From Certhia americana (Eukaryota > Chordata > Aves > Passeriformes > Certhiidae), in NCBI GenBank assembly GCA_018697195.1, contig JAGMWU010000036.1:1222786-1286785 (forward strand): a stretch of 64,000 nt of DNA. The letters run 5' to 3'. Shown here piece by piece: positions 46,046 to 56,370 of this stretch (position 1 is its first letter; each line of letters starts with the position of its first letter). The notes under the pieces are model-generated. The model was not told the DNA's origin, did no database searches, and was given only the letters and a program-made list of their open reading frames with translations. The translations under genes were made by a program, and so were the position numbers.

Positions 46046-46297
46046 AGGGACAGCACCTGAGGGAATGGCCTGAAGCTCTGTCAGGGAGGTTTTGGCTGGA
46101 TATCAGGGAAAGATTCTTCCCCCATAGGGTGCTGGGACACAGACCAGGCTCCCCAGGGAAGTAGCACAGCCCCAAGGCTCCAGGAGCATTTGGACAAAGC
46201 TCTCAGGTGCAGGGGGGGGTTGTTGGGGTGTCTGTGCAGGGCCAGGAGGTTAACTTGATGATCATTGTGAGTCCTCAAAGTCAGCATTTTGTGTCAT
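46046..46297 (+). mobile_element. CR1 LINE 3' fragment
   Basis: It contains gtttt ggctggatatcagg, gattcttcccccatagggtg, ccaaggctccaggagcattt, tgtgcagggccaggaggtta and gatgatcattgtgagtcctc. Confidence 0.92.
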
Positions 46298-46974
46298 TTT
46301 CAGGCTGGACAGGAATTTTTGGACAGGTTAACCTCTGTTCCAGATCTCAGTGCTCTTGGGCTGCCCAGAGGCCTTTACCTTGTGTCTCAGGAGGCTCTTT
46401 TCCAACTCCTGAGCAGCGGGGTTGGATCACATGCTGTGTGGAATAGTGGAGGGATCTGGCTTGAACTGCTGCTGCTTTGGCTAGAGCTTGGCCCAAGCTG
46501 ATTTCAGTGCAGTGGAGGGAACCAGGGGAAGGAAACCCAAGCAGGGACCTCAGCACAGCCACAGCTCAGTGTCAGGCAGTTAAAAAAGGAAGGAGCCAGG
46601 CTCCCACTGGTGGTTCCAGCTCCTGTAGGAGGAATAGATGCAGCTTGAGAGGTTCAGGATGGGCTTTGGAAAAGCAGAGGAGTTCCCAGGTAGGTTGAAC
46701 ATCACCATCCTCAGGGATTTACAGGGCTTGCCTGCAGACAGCTGCCCTGAGCCCTTAGGACTGAGATCCTCTGTGATCTGGAGAGTGTCCTGAAGACCTC
46801 AGAGGAGCCTTCCCATTATCCCTTCAGGGCTGCCGTGGATGCTTCTGTGCCAGGACCATGATGCCAACTTGACCTGAGCACCACCTCTGCTCTGGAGTGA
46901 GCCCTGGTAGGGTGCTGGGGCCAGGTTGTGCTCTTGGAATTGCTCCTCAAGTAAAAAGTGGTGGAATAAGAGCT

Positions 46975-47185
46975 AAAAACCTCAAATTATGCCAGGAGAG
47001 GTTTACATTGGATATTAGGAAAGATTTCATCACTGAAAGGGTTGTCAAACAGGAAGAGGCGTCCCAGGGCAGTGGTGGAGGTAGGGCACCTGGGGACATG
47101 GTTTAAGTGTTGGACATGGTAGTGCTGGGTTGGACTCAATGATCTCAGAGGACTTTTCCAGCCTGAACTATTCTGTGATTCTAAA
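46975..47185 (+). mobile_element. CR1 LINE 3' fragment
   Basis: It contains ggtttacattggatattagg, aaagggttgtcaaacaggaa, ggcagtggtggaggtagggc, ggttggactcaatgatctca and the terminus cttttccagcctgaactatt ctgtgattct. Confidence 0.93.
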
Positions 47186-48240
47186 TATGATCTTTAGGAG
47201 CATGAGGGGACAGAGGAGCCCAGCATGGGTCAGCAGCACCCAGACCTGCTGAAACTGGTAGGGAGTAGAAAATATCTGCTGATAAACAGTGAGCAGCAAG
47301 TGAGGAAATCTGGAATGTCATGCCAAGCCACATCTCAGATGAAGAATTTAAACGCAAAATTTGCCTGTCTTGTAGCCTGAGGTCAGAAAAATGCCTTCAG
47401 GTGAGCAAAAATGCCTCCAGGTGAGCAGAGCACCCTGCTCTGCAAGGTTCAAGTGGGATATGAAAAATAAACCTGAAGGATGCTGCAGGGAAAGACAAGT
47501 GTGGTTCCAAGAGCCATGGAAAATGTCCTTCCATTGGGGACTGACAGGCTCGGTAGCTCAGTGACTTCTCGTAATGAAGATTAGGTGAGATGATTACCAA
47601 GAGGAGAGCTGAGCCTCTAAAGGGCTTTTGAACTGCCAAAGGAAGGGATAACAAGAACTGGTAGGGTTAAACTGAAACTAAACAAATTAAAAAAATTAGG
47701 CATGTGTTTCTAAGTGATTAACCGCTAGAGCAAGCTAATGAGATAGGGACTTCTCCACGTTTTGGAGCATGTCAAACAAGGTGGTGCATTTCTGGGTGTT
47801 GGGCTTTAGCTGAGAATCAGTTATCACGGTATCAAAGAGCACTTGGATGAGGGGCAGGATCCTGAACAACAAAATATGTGCAAGGCTGTGGAGGGCCCAG
47901 CCCCAGGAGTGCTGAGAAGACCATGCAGTGCCTGTGAGAGCATGGACAGTGTCCTGTCTGCCCTGGTCCTGCTGTCAGCACCCACTGAAGGCACCTTTGT
48001 GCAGATATTGCCAACATCCCTTCCCATGCCTCCCATCCCCTGTCAATATCACAGGCACTGGGCTGCCCAGCTGGTGATACTGGTGGAGAAGGAGGGAGGT
48101 GTCCATAGGGTTTGACCTTTTTAATGACCTTGGAAGCAATGGTTCCTCCCTCTGGTGTCAGGGTGGAGAGATGCCCCTCTCCACTGCCTCCTGAGCTGCA
48201 GGAGGGCCTGAGGAGAGCAAGTCCCCAGCGCAGCATTCTT
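47186..48240. other. Intronic sequence, nothing certain
   Basis: An AT-rich segment at 47640-47760 (aaactaaacaaattaaaaaa, gtgattaaccgctagagc) might be conserved. No gene is seen. Confidence 0.4.
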
Positions 48241-48292
48241 TGGATCATGGACTGGTTCAGGTTGGAAGGAACCTTAAAGCTCACCTCGTTCC
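48241..48292 (-). mobile_element. CR1 3'-end stub (antisense)
   Basis: It contains tggatcatggactggttcag and gttggaaggaaccttaaagc, about 50 bp of a reverse-complement CR1 terminus. Confidence 0.85.
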
Positions 48293-49727
48293 TCACTCTG
48301 GTGCCAGACCCAGCATGCAGACCCACAGCAACATCCCAGTACAGTCCTTGCTTCCCCCCCAGCCCTGCTGCTTCATCCCTGCCGTGCCCAAGGGCCTTCC
48401 CTCCAGCTGACCCCACCACACCCACACCAATTCTCCGTGTCCCATCCTGCACCCAGGCTGTGGCAGTGTCTCCTGGGTGAGATGGGGCAGCGGCTGAAGG
48501 CCCCAGGTGCCTCCTCTCACACGTGCTGTCCTTGCCCTCCCACCAGCCCAGCACAGCACCAGCAGCTCAGCATCCTCCCTGGGAGCTGCAGGGCTCAGCA
48601 GGGCTGGAGAACTCTGCTCTAGGACCCCCACCCTGCTGCAGGCAGCAGCAGCAGCACGGGACTGATTTGCCTTCATTAACCAGATTAGCTGCTTTAATCT
48701 GCTGAAAGGGAGAGTAGCTCGGTCCCGCCTGGGAAGCCGCACAGGGGATGGATGGATGTCAGTGGAAGCAGGGCTGGAGGCAGCAGGGAGCCTCTGCCTG
48801 CTGCTCTCGCTGCTTCCCCTTGCAGGGACAGATTTACCCCTTCTCCTTCCACCCCTACTCCACCCCTTTCCTTTGTACAGATAAAAAAGTATTCAAGGGA
48901 TTGTGCTGTTCCTGTGCTGTATCCCCCATGGAACCCCTCCATGGATAGATCCTGGAGTGTTCAACCACCCTCAGCTTTTCTGCATCAGACAAAGTGATGT
49001 GGGGTAATGGGTCAAATCCCTCCATTGTTGGGTCAATTACTTCCATCTCCCCTCCAAAACAATGCCCTTTCTTGCCCTAATCCAAGAGTTATTTCAAATA
49101 GCAATCCAAATAGCCCTTTAAAAAATACATTAAATTATACCACGTGAACAAAAATTAAAAAGAAAGTGTTGAAAAACAGTAATTTGACATAGCAACGACA
49201 CAACCATGTGTGTCCAGCTCCAGTGAAGAGGTCTGTGGTCAGCAGGGTGGTCCCATCAAGGCAGGAGGTCTTGCAGGTGCCTACACATGCAGGAAATGTT
49301 CCCCAGGTGGGCAGGACCCCATAGCAGGACCAGGAGCTCTGTGCTTTAAGTCTGTCCCCAGCTGGGGACAGGTGTGCTCATCATCACTTTACTGACCACT
49401 GGTGGACCAAGCATGCTCCATGCTGGAGGATGAAGGCTTCTCCCTACGTCTATCTCCAGACAGAAATCACCTCTCCTGTATGTTTCATTGCTGTTCCCTT
49501 GTTTCCCTCCCACAGAGGGGGAGCAGGGCTGCCCAGGGACTGCCCAGGACTGACCCCAATCCACTCTGAGTCATGGAATACCCTTGATGGATTCCTGCCC
49601 ACCAAAAGTGGAGGTTGTAGTTTCCCAACTGGAAATGTGTTTACAAAGAAAAGCCTGGGAACGAGGTGAATGTGTCTTGGGTTTGAGATTTTTTTTTTTT
49701 TTCCTTGTGCCATCTGTGGTTGTTCTG
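48293..49727. other. Intronic sequence with AT-rich cores
   Basis: 48655-48720 (gccttcattaaccagattag, ctgctttaatctgctgaaag) and 49080-49205 (ccctttaaaaaatacattaa) are the only segments that stand out. A 14-T run lies at 49689-49702. No coding signal is seen. Confidence 0.4.
49689..49702. repeat. Poly-T run (14 T)
   Basis: Fourteen T after gtttgaga and 25 bp before the next CR1 piece. Confidence 0.9.
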
Positions 49728-49826
49728 GAGGAGGCCTGGGATGAGTGGAAGGTGTAGCTGCCCATGGCAGGGGAGGTGGAACGAGATTATCTTTAAGGTC
49801 CCTTCTAACCCAACTTATCCTGTGTT
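49728..49826 (+). mobile_element. CR1 3' stub
   Basis: It contains gagtggaaggtgtagctgcc, catggcaggggaggtggaac and tctttaaggtcccttctaac, ending in acccaacttatcctgtg. Confidence 0.9.
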
Positions 49827-50109
49827 TCCTATGGCTTTAAGGAACACAAGGAGTCAAGGGAAAAGCTGGGATGCAAAAGCCAAATCCCAGCCCTGCTCTA
49901 ACCCTCCTCTCTCTGCCTCCACTCTGCATCACTGCTTTTCATTTCTTGGTGCACTCCAGCTCTCTTTTTTGCCCAAGGAGAAAAGGATCATGCAAATGAT
50001 TTGCCCCAGGGGATTCCTGGAAGCTGTTTAAGCCAGCAAATGCTGCCTTCTCCCCAGCTGTGCCAGGCAACTCCATGTCCTCATGAAATTCCCCTCCCCT
50101 AAGTGCAGG

Positions 50110-50370
50110 AGTGGGCTGACAGATGTTAACACACAATCAGTGTCTCAGGAGAGAGGAATTAAAGCCACACTGGACCCTTCGAAGACACACATTAGTGTCA
50201 GAAATTTCTAATCAATCAACTGGGAGCCTCCTGGGGTCAGAAGCCTCTTTGAAATTCAAATGGAGAATGGCTCCTAATGGGTTTTATTTTGATTGCTATA
50301 AATTGATTAGCGTTAAGATAAACAAGTTTTGTTTCTTTCTGAAAGCTCTAAATATGCTCTGGGGGAGGAG
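50110..50370. other. AT-rich repeat-free block, candidate conserved element
   Basis: Between two CR1 stubs lies 260 bp with tgacagatgttaacacacaa, ttctaatcaatcaactggga, ttgctataaattgattagcg and ggttttattttgat. The density of AT-rich homeodomain-like words suggests a regulatory element; this is inference. Confidence 0.35.
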
Positions 50371-50482
50371 GAGCAGTGGAGTCTGATTGCTTCCCATCAG
50401 GACGTCCCCTCTCAGCTCCCACCCATCACCAGTTTGCACAGCCACAGGAGACACCTTTTCCCTCCAGAGCTGCCTAAAACAC

Positions 50483-50572
50483 AGCATGGTTTGGGATTGG
50501 AAGGGACCTTAAATCTCACCTTGTTCCACTCAGTGCCATGGGCAGGGATGCCCTCAAGTAGCCCAGGGTGCT
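50483..50572 (-). mobile_element. CR1 3'-end stub (antisense)
   Basis: It contains catggtttgggattggaagg, gaccttaaatctcaccttgt and gtgccatgggcagggatgcc. Confidence 0.9.
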
Positions 50573-51060
50573 GATGTTGGATAGATCATCCAAAGAGTTT
50601 CTTGTGGTGCTGGAGTAGGATACAGGTTGGAGAAGGTGTGAGCACCCTCCTGTGTTTTTCACGGTGAGATGTGAAGGTGCAGCTTGGTTCTGGGTGTGTG
50701 GTGGGGATGTGCAAGGTTTGGAGGCTGGTGCAGCCCAGCAGCTGGAATATCTTTGGGAGATACTCCATTACAGCTGCATTTCCACTGGGTGACAGCTCAG
50801 CACTCAACCCAGTAACTGTCACCAGGCACAGGAGCACTCTCTTGTCCCCAGGACCCTGCTAGAGGCTGTGTGGGGCAGGCAGGCCCTGTGGCTGGGGTGA
50901 TGCCAGGCAGCCAAAGAGTTCACAGGGGGCTGAAGGCAGTAGGCTGGGGGTGCAGGGGGGTGGATGGTACCCAAGGCTAATGCTGCACTAGGAGTAGGAG
51001 CAGCCCAAGAGCTATTGGAGGGCACCCTTGGCCTCTTCTGTGCCCCTGCACCCCTGTGTG
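50573..51060. other. Intronic sequence, nothing recognised
   Basis: No gene or repeat was assigned upstream of the 23-bp minisatellite. Confidence 0.5.
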
Positions 51061-51345
51061 AGCTCCCTTCAGCCTCTGTGTTATCCCTACAGCCTCTGTG
51101 TTATCCCTACACCCCTCTGTGTGTTATCCCTACAACCCTCTGTGTGTCATCCCTACGCCCCTCTGTGTGTTATCCCTACAACCCTCTATGTTATCCCTAC
51201 ACCCCTCTGTGTGTTATCCCTACACCCCTTTGGGTTATCCCTACACCCCTCTGTGTGTTATCCCTACACCCCTCTGTGTGTTATCCCTACACCCCTCTGT
51301 ATGTTATCCCTACACCCCAGGTATATTATGTGTGTTATCCCTACA
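51061..51345 (+). repeat. 23-bp minisatellite (12 copies)
   Basis: The core ttatccctac (one copy tcatccctac) starts at 51081, 51101, 51124, 51147, 51170, 51191, 51214, 51235, 51258, 51281, 51304 and 51335. Most spacings are 23 bp, with 20-21 bp variants and a last one of 31. The unit reads roughly ctctgtgtgttatccctaca plus c-c-c. It has no stop in any + frame, so all three stay open. Degenerate relatives continue to about 51500. Confidence 0.95.
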
Positions 51346-51929
51346 GTCTCTGCTCCCTACACCGTGCGTGCTCTCTTTACCCCTGTGTGTGCTCCCTTTG
51401 GGCTCCTGGAGAGCCCTACAGCCTGTCTGTGCTCTCTGCCATCTGTGTGTGCTTCCCATTCCCCTCTCTGTCCTTCCTACAACCCCTGGATGTTCCCCAT
51501 CCAGCCCTGCTGTGCTCCACACAGTCACTGTGTGGGCTCTCTACAACCAGGTGTGGAGTTCCTACAATCACATGTAGTGTTCTTACAAGTGTGTGGGAGT
51601 TCCTACAACCGTGTGTGGAGTTCCTGCAAGCATGTGAGGAGTTCCTGGAGTGTGTGCTCTCTGCAGATCCCTGTAAGCTTTGTGTCCCCTGGAACCCTCT
51701 GCCTGCCTGAAGCTCCTCCTGTGTTTTGGTTCTTGCAGCCCTCGTGTGCTCTGTACATCCCATGTGTTCTCCCAGCAGTTTCTGTGCATGTTCCCTAGAA
51801 CCAGGCTGTACTCCCTGGAGCACCAGGTATGCTCCCCACAGTCCTGAGTGTTCCCTACCAAGGATCTCAATGGTATTCCAATGTCCTTTCCAATGTCCTC
51901 CTCTTTATGTCCCAACTCTGGCCACAATG

Positions 51930-52386
51930 GTGGGATGGGAGCGTGTCCAGAGAAGGAAACAGAGTGAGGAAGGGTGCAAAGCACCAGGAGCAGCTGGCGG
52001 AGCTTGGAAAGGGGCTCAACCTGGAGAAAAGGAGCCTCAGGGGGGACCTTCTGGCTCTGCACAACTCGCTGACAGGAGGGCTCAGCCAGGTGGGGTTTGG
52101 GCTCTGCTCCCAGGGAACAGGGACAGGAGGAGAGGAAATGGCCTCGAACTGTTCTGGGGGAAATCCAGGCTGGATATTGGAAAAATTCCTTCATGAAAAG
52201 GTGATCATGCATTGGCACAGGCTGCCCAGGGCAGTGGTGGAATCACCACCACTGGAAGTGTTCAAAAACCATGTGGGTAGGGCACTTGGGGACATGGGTT
52301 CGTGGTGAACACAGCAGATCTAGGCTGACAGTTAGACTCAGTGATCTTAGAGGGCTTTTCCAACCTGAACAATTCCACAATTCTAT
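51930..52386 (+). mobile_element. CR1 LINE fragment
   Basis: A 457-bp copy: gctcaacctggagaaaagga, tggctctgcacaactcgctg, tttgggctctgctcccaggg, ccaggctggatattggaaaa, ggcacaggctgcccagggca, cacttggggacatgggttcg and the terminus ggcttttccaacctgaacaa ttcc. Confidence 0.96.
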
Positions 52387-52637
52387 CTCCTAGTACCTTT
52401 TCAAGGTTTAGGACGAGGAAAAACAAGGTCTGTCCATTCTGTGGAAGTCAGTGGGTGCCAGTTTTCGGGAGTGCTGTGGGTGGATGCTGGGCAGCACTGA
52501 GCTTCCTGACAGTGACACGGGGGATGGTGCCCATGAGGGACATGACCAGTGCTCATACAGGGTGCTGGGGTGTCCATGGTGGTGGGGTACAGGGTGGGGA
52601 CAGCACATTGGTGGCTGTGTCTCTGTGCTGGGTGGTG

Positions 52638-52960
52638 GTGAGGGTCTGTCTGTTGATGGTGGTGAGAGTCCTGCTGTTGGTGGTGAGGGTCTCAGTGGTG
52701 GTGAGGGTCTCTCTGTTGGTGGTGGTGAGGGTTTTACTGGTTGTGGTGGTGAGGGTCTCTCCATTGATGGTGGTGAGGGTCCTGCTGTAGGTGGTGAGGG
52801 TCTCACTGGTTCTGGTGGTGAGGGTCTCTCCATTGATGGTGGTGAGGGTCTCACTGGTTGTGGCAGTGAGGGTCTCTCTGTTGGCAATGGTGAGGGTCCT
52901 GCTGTCGGTGGTGAGGGTCTCAGTGGCGGTGAGGGTGACACTGTTGTTGGTGACAGTGTC
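52638..52960 (+). repeat. GTGAGGGT minisatellite with 24/21/18-bp spacing
   Basis: gtgagggt (one copy gtgagagt) starts at 52638, 52662, 52683, 52701, 52725, 52749, 52773, 52794, 52818, 52842, 52866, 52890, 52911 and 52929. The spacings are 24, 21, 18, 24, 24, 24, 21, 24, 24, 24, 24, 21 and 18, all multiples of three. One + frame reads as GGEGLS-type repeats and the minus strand as TLTT-type repeats. The + strand is rich in G, T and A and low in C. Confidence 0.95.
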
Positions 52961-53552
52961 TCTGCAGGGTGGTGACAAGGCAGGATGTGCCCCCAGAGGA
53001 GGTGACCGAGTGATCCCGTGTACTCTGCTGCACATGAAGCCCAGGAGATCAGCAGTTCATATTTCTGTACTGAACAGGGAGCTGACATTAATGAACAGCT
53101 AATTAACATCACAGGGCTTGATGGTTGCAGTGTCAGCGTCCCTAATTAGTCTCGCACTAATCTGCTTTAATTAACTGTCCCTGTCACGGTTTTAATTTAA
53201 TTTTCAGCTCTAGACCAGAGAGAGCAGTCCTGGGAGCATCTGGGTTCCAGTACCATGGCACTGCCTGTGTTGGGATGGACTGGAGGGCAGTGGTGGCCGG
53301 CACAGGGGGCCCTGCTGTGCTCTGTGTGCTGGTGCTTCCCAGGGATGAGCCCCAGGGATGTCCCCAGGGCACAGCCCAGCGTGTGCCCCCATGGGCAGGC
53401 TGAGGGGCACACTGGGAGCTGTCTGCAGCCCTGCCCTGCTGCTGGTTTGTGCTTGCAGCATGTTCTGTGGTGTGATCCCTGCTCTGGGGCACAGGGGTTC
53501 CCTGGCAAAGCTGTACCTGCTTGGATTTTCTCATTGCCTGGAGGGACCAGGT
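52961..53552. other. Intronic gap with TAATTA-rich core
   Basis: 53088-53215 has gacattaatgaacagctaat, taacatcaca, ccctaattagtctcgcacta and ctgctttaattaactgtccc. At least four TAAT/ATTA cores fall within about 90 bp in an otherwise GC-rich neighbourhood, a candidate homeodomain-bound element. Confidence 0.4.
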
Positions 53553-53820
53553 AGAGAATCATAGAGTGGTTTGGGTTGGAAGGAACCTTAAAGATCATCC
53601 AGTCCCACCCCTGCCATGGTCAGGGACACATTTCACGATCCCATCCAACCTGGCCTTGGACACTCCCAGGGATCCAGGGGCAGCCACAGCTTCTCCGGGC
53701 ATCCTGTGCCAGGGCCTCATCACCTCGCAGGGAAGAATTCCTTTCTAATATCCCATCCATCCCTGTCCTCTGGCAGTGGGAAGCCATTCCCTGTGTCCTG
53801 TCCCTTTGTCCCTTGTCGCA
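53553..53820 (-). mobile_element. CR1 LINE 3' fragment (antisense)
   Basis: It contains agaatcatagagtggtttgg, gttggaaggaaccttaaaga, tcatccagtcccacccctgc, ccttggacactcccagggat and tgtgccagggcctcatcacc. It is among the better-preserved antisense 3' ends here. Confidence 0.96.
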
Positions 53821-54075
53821 GGTCCTTCTCTTTGTTCCCCTTCCCCAACTCTCCCATTCTTTCCTCATAGAGGAGCCCAAAAGCAGGGATGTCAGCATTG
53901 TGTGGGGTCTCCTTGAGACAGAGACACAAGGAGTTTTCACTGCTCCATGCTTGGCCAGCAGGGGTGGAGGGCCCATGGCTCTCATGATGCCACTGGGCAC
54001 CTTCATTTGGCTTCCAGCATCTCTGTATCAGGAACTCCAGCTGAGGACTTCTGGCTTTAAGTGAAAGAGAAGAGG

Positions 54076-54296
54076 TTTAAATTAGAAATTCTCTCCTGTT
54101 AGGGTGGGCAGGCCCTGGCTCAGGGTGGCCCAGAGAAGCTGTGGCTGCCCCTGGATCCCTGGAAGTGTGCAAGGCCAGGTTGGACAGGACTTGGAGCAGC
54201 CTGGAATAGTGGAAGGTGTCTCTGCCCATGGCAGGAGGTGGAAAGTGATGATCATTAAGGTCCCTTTGAACCCAAACAAATCCGGGATTCTGTGAG
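54076..54296 (+). mobile_element. CR1 LINE 3' fragment
   Basis: It contains gagaagctgtggctgcccct, ggacaggacttggagcagcc, gtctctgcccatggcaggag and gatcattaaggtccctttga, ending in ccgggattctgtga. Confidence 0.95.
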
Positions 54297-54797
54297 TTTT
54301 CTCCACTTTTTTGGTATCTCCTGGCAGAGGAGATCCATCCATACGTCGTGCTAGACCAGCCAGAGAGTGAGAGCAGGGCCAGCAGGGCTGGAGGACAGCC
54401 TGAGGGAGCAGAACAGTCTCCACATCCCATCCCACCGTGATGATCCCAAAGGTTGCTGAGATCCTTGTGTGGAAGGACAGCAGGGAACCAGCTGGGGGAA
54501 CACTTAACCATGTTTTGCTGTGGGAGCAGGTGAAATCACAGGAGCAAAAGCAGTGGCCTGAGGTACCTCAGAGAGGAGAAATCACAAGGTAGGAAGAGTC
54601 AAAGCACCCTAAAGATGCTGGAGGAGCTTGTGTTTAGTCCTGGGAGAATTGCTGATGACAAAACAGAGTCTCTTGGTCCCTTGTCCTGCCAAGAAGGGCT
54701 CTGCCTGCAGTCAGTCTGTGTGTCCTTGCCCATGACATTGCCTTTCTGTGGAAACCCAGGCTCTGCAGAATTGCAGATGGACCCAAAAGATGCAGGA
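54297..54797. other. Intronic sequence, nothing recognised
   Basis: A 500-bp gap with no assigned feature. Confidence 0.5.
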
Positions 54798-55110
54798 GCA
54801 GGTTGGAAGAGTCTTATAAGACCATTGGGTCCAACTATTAATGCGGGGCTGCCAGGTCCACCACTAAATCCTGTCCTGAGCACCATATCTGAACCTCCCA
54901 GGCAATGTGAATCCACCGCTACCCAGGGTAGCCTGGTCCAGTACCCTTTCCGAGAAAAAATTTTTCCCAATATCCAACCTAAACCTTCCTTGGCATGACT
55001 TGATGCCATTTCCTCTTGTCCCATCCCTTGTTACTGGGAGAAGAGTCCAATCCCTACCTCACAACCACCTCCTTACATGCAGTTGTTGAGAACAGAGAGG
55101 TCCTCCCCTA
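54798..55110 (-). mobile_element. CR1 LINE fragment (antisense)
   Basis: It contains tataagaccattgggtccaa, gtccaccactaaatcctgtc, gtgaatccaccgctacccag, ttcccaatatccaacctaaa and cttccttggcatgacttgat. The gtccaccactaaatcctg stretch resembles the 5262-5657 and 61885-62172 copies. Confidence 0.93.
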
Positions 55111-55905
55111 CTAATAAGGCAATTCCTTGTTAACATCCTTGTGCTGCAGCATGATCCTGCTGGGATGAAAGATAAGGATGTGTCAGGTTGGGGAATTTCA
55201 GGGGTTTGCACTCTGCTGGTGAGGATTACAGCAGGAGAAGGCTGGGATATGCATCCCATGCTCCAGCCTCGCTCTGCTCTCCTCTCTCTGCTCCAGTCCT
55301 ACATCCTTCATCAGTAAGAGCTAAAATCTTCCCAAGCAGGAGTGTCTCCCCACAGACCTTATCGGGGCTGGGTTAATCTGTATGAGCAAGTGGGGCCTTG
55401 CAAACAGGAGCTGGCACTTGGCAGTGTCCCAGGGTGCTGCGCAGTGCTGGGCTTGGCTTGCCCGTCTGGATTAGCAGGGCTCTGCCATCTGTCCTGCTCC
55501 CAGCTCCACCTGGAACTGCTCCAGGAGCCTCGTGCTTTGAAGAAAACCCTTCTCCGACTGCCACCCCTTTTCCAAACGTCCCAGCTGCTTCCCACCGAGG
55601 CAGCATGGCTGCATTCCCCTTCTCCTCTGCAGAGAGGGGAAATTCTGGTGTCAGCCCCAGCAGTGCCTTGGGCTTTGGGAGTGGCTAACCTTGGGGAAAG
55701 GCAGTGAAGATCCCTGGAGGATTGCTGGGACCCCTCGTAGCCAAGTGAGCTTGATGCTTGGGCAGTGTGAGGATTAAGCCCAAGTCTCTCTGTGTTTTCA
55801 TATGGCTGCAGAGGGAAATTGTTGATTCTCCCACACTGCATGTGCGAGTTCTCACATCACATCCAGGCCTGACCCAAGGTGTTGGGCATTCTCTGCCTTC
55901 AAAGG
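55111..55905. other. Intronic sequence, nothing recognised
   Basis: GC-rich, with overlapping ORFs on both strands but no recognisable family. Confidence 0.5.
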
Positions 55906-56370
55906 ATCCCAAAATGGTTTGGGTAGGAAAGCACCTTAAAGCTCCTTTCATTCAAACCCCTGCCATGGGCAGGGACAGTTTCCACTATCCCAGGTTGCTC
56001 CAAACCCCATCCAACCTGGCCTTGGACACTGACAGGGATCCAGGGACAAACTTCTCTGGGCAAGCTGTGCCTGGGCCTCCCCCACCCTCACAGGGAAGAA
56101 TTCCTTCTCAATATCCCATCTGACCCTGCCCTCTGGCAGTGAGAAGCCATTCCCTCTCCTGTTCCTCACTACCAAGTCCCTCTCCAGCTCTCCTGGTTTC
56201 CCTTTAGACCCTGGAACGGGGTCTAAGTTCTCCCCAGAGCCTTCTCTTCTCCAGGTGAACCCCTCCAACTCTCCCAGCCTGGCTCCAGAGCAGAGGGGCT
56301 CCAGCCTTTGGATTTACTCCAGAAGCTCCACATCCTTCCTGTGCTGAGGACCCCAGGGCCAGAGGCAGCA
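55906..56370 (-). mobile_element. CR1 LINE fragment (antisense)
   Basis: A 465-bp copy: cccaaaatggtttgggtagg, ccatgggcagggacagtttc, cttggacactgacagggatc, aggg aagaattccttctc, ctctccagctctcctggttt and agccttctcttctccaggtg. Confidence 0.96.

Noticed and set aside
47832..48554. 240-codon minus-strand ORF
   Set aside because: It crosses a CR1 stub at 48241-48292 and overlaps unrelated + strand ORFs. No family is recognised.
51061..51345. Possible CRISPR-like array
   Set aside because: There are no unique spacers of regular length, and the context is a vertebrate intron. It is an ordinary minisatellite.
50964..51798. Overlapping ORFs of about 250 codons
   Set aside because: They are a by-product of the 23-bp minisatellite, whose unit has no stop in any frame. 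Two frames give equally long products.
52451..53112. ORFs of 174 and 234 codons on opposite strands
   Set aside because: Both lie over the GTGAGGGT array. Repetitive Gly/Glu and Thr/Ser-Pro peptides in several frames indicate the repeat and not a gene.
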